Shown here: piece after piece, positions 42,641-46,619 of the stretch
Layout: each line of letters starts with the position of its first letter
Position numbering within the stretch: the stretch's first letter is position 1
Translations under genes and position numbers: made by a program
The notes under the pieces: generated by a model
Seen by the model: only the letters and a program-made list of their open reading frames with translations
What the model was told of the DNA's origin: nothing
Database searches by the model: none
Assembly (NCBI GenBank): GCA_937957685.1
Contig: CALGAO010000093.1
Location: forward strand, 1-46,619
DNA: 46,619 bases
Reading direction: 5' to 3'
Source: an uncultured Paenibacillaceae bacterium
GTDB lineage: Bacteria; Bacillota; Bacilli; Paenibacillales; DA-C8

Positions 42641-42737
42641 CCGATAGATCTATATCGGCATATGATGGATTAAAAAACTAGCCATCCTCCCGAAATCTGC
42701 TGCGGAACCGCGAGTTCACAGCCCGCGATCGCCCGGG

Positions 42738-43304
42738 TCACAGAACGTCCTCGTCCAGAAGATCATCCTCCAGATCTTCGTAATCCTCCGAGACCTGCTC
42801 GCTGAAGTCGATCGTCTTGTCGTCGAATTCTTCACAGCTGCCGTCGCATACGAGTACGCAAACCTTCGTCTCCGCGATCATCTCCGCTTCGAACTCGCGT
42901 TCCACGCGGATGATCACATGCTGGCCGTTCGAGGAAATGCTGGCTTCCACGCAATTCGGCTCCTGCGTCGCTTCGGCGGTCACTTCCTCCGTGGATTTGC
43001 GGTGCTTTGGGTCAAGGTAAGTCAGCGGCACGATTTCCGAATACGAGATCGTCTCCTTGGCAACGTCCGTTTTTGTATTCTTGTCGTAAGAATACCAGAT
43101 GTTAATATCGTAAGTACCTACCACCTCGATGCCATCACCGCTCTTGACTGCGTCGTACTGGTGATTGATCAGCCATGCGCCCAGAATGCTTGACGGTCTG
43201 TGAGGCGGGGTCACGGTATGTGTCACATGGGAAAACTTACGACCTTTGCCGCATACAGCTTTCGTGATGATTTCTCGGCAGCGTGTGTCTTTATGGATCG
43301 ACAT
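42738..43304 (-). CDS. cotE: Outer spore coat morphogenetic protein CotE
   Basis: A 188-residue CotE beginning MSIHKDTRCREIITKAVCG at ATG 43304 behind GGAGG. A few in-frame codons upstream lie over the ribosome site. Later the family pattern P-S-x-I-L-G-x-W-L-I-N-H and the Y-D-I-N-I-W-Y-S-Y segment are seen, and the C-terminus is strongly acidic. CotE directs assembly of the outer coat on the mother-cell side. It is upstream of mutS as in B. subtilis, but separated here by the amidoligase gene. Confidence 0.93.
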   Translation of the reverse strand: MSIHKDTRCREIITKAVCGKGRKFSHVTHTVTPPHRPSSILGAWLINHQYDAVKSGDGIEVVGTYDINIWYSYDKNTKTDVAKETISYSEIVPLTYLDPKHRKSTEEVTAEATQEPNCVEASISSNGQHVIIRVEREFEAEMIAETKVCVLVCDGSCEEFDDKTIDFSEQVSEDYEDLEDDLLDEDVL

Positions 43305-43602
43305 CCTTTCAACCTCCTCCATACAATCTAATTCACTATCATGTGTATGCAGGACATTCGTCTAGGGTGACACACATTTGCTGAATGTGTTTTCCGCATA
43401 GAATCCCCTCGATTCCCGCATCTTGCACAGTCCAGGGCGGCGCGCAGCTGCCCGCCCGAGCACAGCTCGGAATGACGCTGCTCACCAGACGACTCTGATA
43501 ATACGTTATGATATCAATGCTCAATTCATGATTCTTTCTTCATAAAATCGTGTAAATCAATCGATCCGCCAGTTTCAATCTCGCACCACGGTCTCCTATA
43601 AT
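43305..43602. other. Gap upstream of cotE with no gene seen
   Basis: About 300 bp between cotE and the alkyltransferase terminator. Short open frames here lack ribosome sites. It should hold the mother-cell (sigma-E) promoters of cotE; a CATACACA stretch near 43350 is a possible -10 element, but no convincing -35 partner was found. Confidence 0.4.
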
Positions 43603-43652
43603 GGAAAACGCGGAACCGACTCGCCGCCTTAAGCGAGATGAATTCCGCGTTT
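43603..43652 (-). terminator. Terminator of the alkyltransferase gene
   Basis: AAACGCGGAA pairs with TTCCGCGTTT around an inner CTCGC/GCGAG stem, with a T run on the minus-strand side. Confidence 0.7.
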
Positions 43653-43659
43653 CATGATT

Positions 43660-44193
43660 CTATTCGGTTGTCCATACGCCTTCGATCTCCAGGAGCCGTT
43701 CCTTCAGATCGAGTCCGCCGCTGTATCCGGTCAGCGATCCGCTTCTGCTGAGCACGCGGTGACAAGGAACGATGATGAGCAGCGGATTGGCGCCTATGGC
43801 GCTGCCAACCGCACGCACGGCAGTTGGCTTGCCGATACGTTCAGCGATATCTGCATAGGAACAGGTTTCTCCGTATGCGATTCGCTTAAGCTCCTTCCAT
43901 ACAAGTTGTTGAAACTCTGTCCCCTGGCTGATCACTGGAATGTCGAACGACTTGCTGCGGCCGCTCCAGTACGTCTCCAATGCTTGTACATAAGGCCGCA
44001 TCACATCGTCATCCTGAACACTGATCCATCCCGGATAATGCCTTGCCTTCCATCTTGCGAACCTCGGATACGGCTCCTCCTCGCGCGCAACATAGACGAG
44101 CCCTTCCTCTGTTGCTGCTGCGATGAAACGCCACTCCTCCAAACTCATTATCGTCCAGTATAACTTCTTCGCTTCATAAACTGGTTTCTTCAC
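43660..44193 (-). CDS. ogt: Methylated-DNA--protein-cysteine methyltransferase
   Basis: A 177-residue suicide repair protein. The acceptor cysteine is in I-V-P-C-H-R-V near residue 143, the DNA-binding helix-turn-helix is about 100-130 (T-C-S-Y-A-D-I-A-E-R-I-G-K-P) and the conserved R-A-V-G-S-A-I-G-x-N-P-L follows. It removes methyl groups from O6-methylguanine. GTG 44193 is preferred because GAGGGGG lies six bases upstream. GTG 44202, three codons earlier, falls within that region. Whether it is the constitutive Ogt or an Ada-controlled AdaB type cannot be told; no ada gene is next to it. Confidence 0.9.
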   Translation of the reverse strand: MKKPVYEAKKLYWTIMSLEEWRFIAAATEEGLVYVAREEEPYPRFARWKARHYPGWISVQDDDVMRPYVQALETYWSGRSKSFDIPVISQGTEFQQLVWKELKRIAYGETCSYADIAERIGKPTAVRAVGSAIGANPLLIIVPCHRVLSRSGSLTGYSGGLDLKERLLEIEGVWTTE

Positions 44194-44202
44194 ACGGCAC
44201 AC

Positions 44203-44342
44203 CCCCTCAGCACATCCAACTCTGTCCTTCGAATCGCTTCGGAAAGGCGATTCTAATACTGATCATAACAGGAACCTATACATCGATTAAATCTATTTGT
44301 ATGAATCTCATACACTTTCGTTCGGCATCCACATCTCTATCA
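44203..44342. other. Gap upstream of the alkyltransferase gene
   Basis: AT-rich sequence with no supported gene. It should contain the promoter of the alkyltransferase gene. The 52-bp repeat array begins at its far end. Confidence 0.4.
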
Positions 44343-44349
44343 CCACCTT

Positions 44350-44521
44350 CTGTCATACACTTCTGGCCGATTCCAGGCTTTTCGCCAGCATTTTGTACGA
44401 TTTATCGTACACTTCCGGCCGATTCCAGGCTTTTCGCCAGCGTTTTGTACGATCTATCGTACAATTCCGGCCGAATCCGGGCTTTCCGACTGCGTTTTGT
44501 ACGATCTATCGTACACTTCGG
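44350..44521. repeat. 52-bp tandem hairpin array, left of the IS
   Basis: The palindrome GTACGAT(T/C)TATCGTAC starts at 44395, 44447 and 44499, exactly 52 bp apart, with linker about ACTTCCGGCCGATTCCAGG then CTTTTCGCCAGCGTTTT. A partial, decayed unit precedes them from about 44350. The array is interrupted by the IS at 44522 and resumes at 46051. Confidence 0.9.
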
Positions 44522-44619
44522 CACTAGCGTTGCATCGAGCAAATCGAAATGTTGGGATGTTACAGCAATAACAACATTATGCAAATGTTTCCATCCGTCT
44601 TTTTCTCCGTAAGGGCTAA

Positions 44620-44648
44620 GTGTTGGGTGTGGTCCCAACACCCAACGC
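44620..44648 (-). terminator. Hairpin downstream of the transposase gene
   Basis: GCGTTGGGTGT pairs with ACACCCAACAC on the minus strand, within the IS about 40 bp after the transposase stop. No long T run follows, so terminator function is probable rather than certain. Confidence 0.5.
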
Positions 44649-44689
44649 ATTATCCCATAAAATGTCAGTTATTCCTTTTTGCCGTCCAT

Positions 44690-45886
44690 TTATACCAAAA
44701 TGAGTTTCGGCTTCATCGATACCCTCGGTACCTTTGGCGGTCGTCCGGTTCGTTTCGGACGCCCTTTCGAAGTTCGTTTCGGCTTCCGCCACAATGCTTC
44801 CATCAAGCTGCTCCACGGATGATCCGCGTGAATGCATATGAGCCGTAACAGTTGCCACATGGTTTGCTTGCATTGCAGTCGCAACCGAATCAGTAAGCAT
44901 AACGAGTATGCGATGAGGGCAATGTACATCTGGTTCCAGATCGCTTCTACCGTGTACCCGTGGGGCTTCACCAATCGAATGTGTTGTTTGACCCATTTGA
45001 AAAACAATTCGATCTGCCAACGGTTTTTGTAGACTTCCGCGATCTGATGCGCCGACAAATCCCATCGGTTGGTGACCAACCGATACAACCGACCTTTCTC
45101 ATCCGTAAATTCAATCAGCCGCAGTTTCGTTGAAAGGTTCGGCAACATCACATCCGCATCTCGGACAAAGCCTTTTTTCCGTTTGGGCAATTCCCGTTCC
45201 TTCACAATCGGAAGGCGGCTTTTTTCCTTGACCCGGGCCACAAACTTGATGCGGTTCTCCGTCCAATACTGAAAGTGGTCATACACCTGGTAGCCCCGAT
45301 CCATCACGTACGTCGCGTCGGGATCCACGGTGAAGTGCATCGCAACTTCATGGTCCGCCACATCTTTTGTCGTAGCGACGATTTTGTGTGGATACATCGT
45401 ATCCTTATCCACGATCACCAAAGATGTGTGCATTTTGACGCCATGATTGGACCTGGAGCAGTATGCCCATTTGGAAAGGATCGACGGTAAAGTGAGTTCT
45501 GTGGCATCCAACAGTTCCAATTTGCCGATCTTTGCAGAGAGCCCTGGCTTGTGTTGTGTGAGTTCCTTGATTTGGCTCTGCAGCGACAAGAACACGTTTT
45601 GCAATTGTTCTGTGGGCAGCTGCCTCATCTTCCGTGAGAGTTGGGCAGGACTGATCGATTCAAGCTGCAGCATTTCTTGCAAATGCTTATTCGCTTCCAG
45701 GTATTCAGCAATCTCATAATACGAGTGGCGTTGCTGTAATTGGGCTTCCACGAACAGGAGGATGGATGAACCGACAAACAGCTTTTGAGCCCGGTAATCG
45801 AGCACTTTGTCACGAGATGTGGAGACACGTAATAAATTTAGGCATTGACAAATGACACTCTGATTGGGTATGGTTACGTTATCCAT
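44690..45886 (-). CDS. IS4-family transposase
   Basis: A 398-residue DDE transposase from ATG 45886 (MDNVTIPNQSV) with AAGGAG upstream; the longer frame starts at the IS end without a site. The catalytic aspartates are likely in LLDATELTLP near 145 and Y-V-M-D-R-G-Y near 215. The family signature Y-K-N-R-W-Q-I-E-L-F-F-K-W-V-K-Q near 305 supplies the Tyr, Arg, Glu and Lys of the IS4 YREK motif. The C-terminus is basic. No frameshift or stop interrupts it, so the element may be active. Confidence 0.93.
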   Translation of the reverse strand: MDNVTIPNQSVICQCLNLLRVSTSRDKVLDYRAQKLFVGSSILLFVEAQLQQRHSYYEIAEYLEANKHLQEMLQLESISPAQLSRKMRQLPTEQLQNVFLSLQSQIKELTQHKPGLSAKIGKLELLDATELTLPSILSKWAYCSRSNHGVKMHTSLVIVDKDTMYPHKIVATTKDVADHEVAMHFTVDPDATYVMDRGYQVYDHFQYWTENRIKFVARVKEKSRLPIVKERELPKRKKGFVRDADVMLPNLSTKLRLIEFTDEKGRLYRLVTNRWDLSAHQIAEVYKNRWQIELFFKWVKQHIRLVKPHGYTVEAIWNQMYIALIAYSLCLLIRLRLQCKQTMWQLLRLICIHADHPWSSLMEALWRKPKRTSKGRPKRTGRPPKVPRVSMKPKLILV

Positions 45887-45891
45887 AGGAT

Positions 45892-45954
45892 AATCTCCTT
45901 TGTTGAGGGCGTTATGGATAACGCGTTGTGTTGCAACCTCAACAATAGGAGATT
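45892..45954 (-). promoter_or_regulatory. Leader hairpin that can hide the transposase ribosome site
   Basis: AATCTCCTATTGTTGAGG (45937-45954) pairs with CCTCAACAAAGGAGATT (45892-45908) on the minus strand. The second arm contains the AAGGAG ribosome site (45895-45900). An inner GCGTTAT/ATAACGC palindrome extends the fold. Transcripts entering from outside would fold this way and block translation, as described for IS10 and IS231. Confidence 0.7.
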
Positions 45955-46050
45955 TTTTTTGTGTTGTCCACGAAATTCCATCAAGAATTAACAAAAATAG
46001 TAATTTATACAATGAAAAATTGTTATGAAAAACTCGATGCAACGCTAGTG

Positions 46051-46110
46051 ACACTTCGGACCGATTCCCGGCTTTTCGCCAGCGTTTTGTACGATCTATC
46101 GTACACTTCC
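46051..46110. repeat. 52-bp repeat array, right of the IS
   Basis: After the right target duplication the array resumes with CCGATTCCCGGCTTTTCGCC and one more GTACGATCTATCGTAC palindrome (46089-46104), then ends. Confidence 0.85.
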
Positions 46111-46619
46111 AACGGTTTACTTGGCTTTCTGAACGGTCCGATTCGTATCCTTGATATCCAATTTATCACATATCGAACGCCCGGTGCCGCAACAGATGCA
46201 AGCACAGTACCGTTCTCCATCTTCGAGGTTGCTGCAAGATTGCCATTCTCGTCGTAAACTACGGCAGAACTGCTGAGTGAATGACGAAATTTCACGAGGC
46301 CACCGTGATGTGGTATCCGTGTAGTGGATCATGGTCTACGAACCGTGTGAAGAGAACCGCGCTGCATCAGTTATATACAAGTAAATAAGGCTAAGCAGAC
46401 CCATATCCTCGTCCAAGCATGGAACAAGAGCCAGACGTTGGTGGGCATCGGGCGACGTTTGCTCGATAAGAGGTCGCAAACTGCCTTGTTCCTTGAACCG
46501 AATTTTTTGTTGCATACGAAACATCATTGTTCTAAAATTTTAAACATGAATTCGGAATGTAGCCTAGCCAAAATCTGAGAGATTCACGTTGTGACAAGGC
46601 ATTTTCGTCATAAAAAGTT
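46111..46619. other. Right end of the window, no supported gene
   Basis: About 500 bp without a convincing gene. Minus-strand frames at about 46117-46332, 46111-46295 and 46336-46527 have no ribosome sites. One reads like a protein fragment (VVYDENGNLAAT) and could be a remnant, but I cannot assign it. The last 100 bp are AT-rich. Confidence 0.4.

Larger units (their letters stand above)
44522..46050 (-). mobile_element. Intact IS4-family insertion sequence
   Basis: A 1529-bp element bounded by perfect 18-bp inverted repeats, CACTAGCGTTGCATCGAG (44522-44539 and 46033-46050 reversed). It is flanked by a perfect 9-bp target duplication ACACTTCGG (44513-44521 and 46051-46059). It holds one transposase gene, a terminator-like hairpin near the left end and a leader hairpin near the right end. 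Removing the element and one target copy restores the 52-bp spacing of the host repeat exactly, so the insertion is precise and looks recent. Confidence 0.95.

Noticed and set aside
43339..43524. 61-codon open frame between cotE and the alkyltransferase gene
   Set aside because: It has a TTG start, no ribosome site and no recognisable features.
46336..46527. 63-codon minus-strand open frame at the right end
   Set aside because: No ribosome site and no family match that I can name; left as unassigned sequence.

Overview
The window looks like chromosome from an endospore-forming Firmicute of the Paenibacillaceae type, with moderately high G+C. The evidence is gene content and order: cotE, mutS, mutL, miaA, hfq, a SpoVK-like AAA gene, hflX, ynbB, glnR, glnA and lexA lie in nearly the order known from Bacillus subtilis. 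Spore genes (cotE, tlp, the SpoVK-like gene) are present, promoters are sigma-A-like, and Shine-Dalgarno sequences are strong. No rRNA, tRNA or CRISPR array was seen. Gene identities are read from motifs and remembered families; no database search was run.

Layout. (1) 1-9727, minus strand: a Tad (tight adherence / Flp type IVb pilus) operon. In transcription order it holds a Ser/Thr kinase fused to a TadZ-like domain, a TadZ/CpaE-like ATPase, TadA, TadB, TadC, a Flp1-like pilin, three TadE/TadG-like minor pilins, and a prepilin peptidase cut by the window edge. Two related RNA hairpins that look like attenuators precede the first two genes. (2) 9983-18415: small unknown genes, then an nfo/receiver-like/ABC-ATPase operon, spore gene tlp, a metH-rnz operon and mtnD. 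(3) 18673-24048: a HAD hydrolase, a membrane protein, ynzC (DUF896), a DUF2975-HTH-CPBP protease cassette, then an SOS module of a LysM/YneA-like gene divergent from lexA with a cluster of LexA boxes between them. The 3' end of lexA is tandemly duplicated and decayed. (4) 24258-30637: a 51-bp hairpin tandem array, then glnA, glnR, ynbB, hflX and the SpoVK-like gene, all minus strand. (5) 30972-43304: a DCC oxidoreductase, an alpha/beta hydrolase, hfq, miaA, a methyltransferase, mutL, an S41 protease, mutS, a putative amidoligase and cotE. (6) 43660-46619: an O6-methylguanine methyltransferase gene, then an intact IS4-family element inserted in a 52-bp hairpin repeat array.

How the genes work together. 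Region 1 builds and powers a surface pilus, and the kinase-TadZ fusion may sense and position it. Regions 3 and 5, with nfo and the alkyltransferase, form a DNA repair-rich neighbourhood (SOS, mismatch repair, base excision, direct reversal). glnR-glnA is the nitrogen control unit, and metH with mtnD covers methionine synthesis and salvage. The most unusual signals are the twin covarying attenuators of the tad operon, the kinase-TadZ fusion, and three unrelated intergenic arrays that share one design: a perfect hairpin repeated every 51-52 bp.
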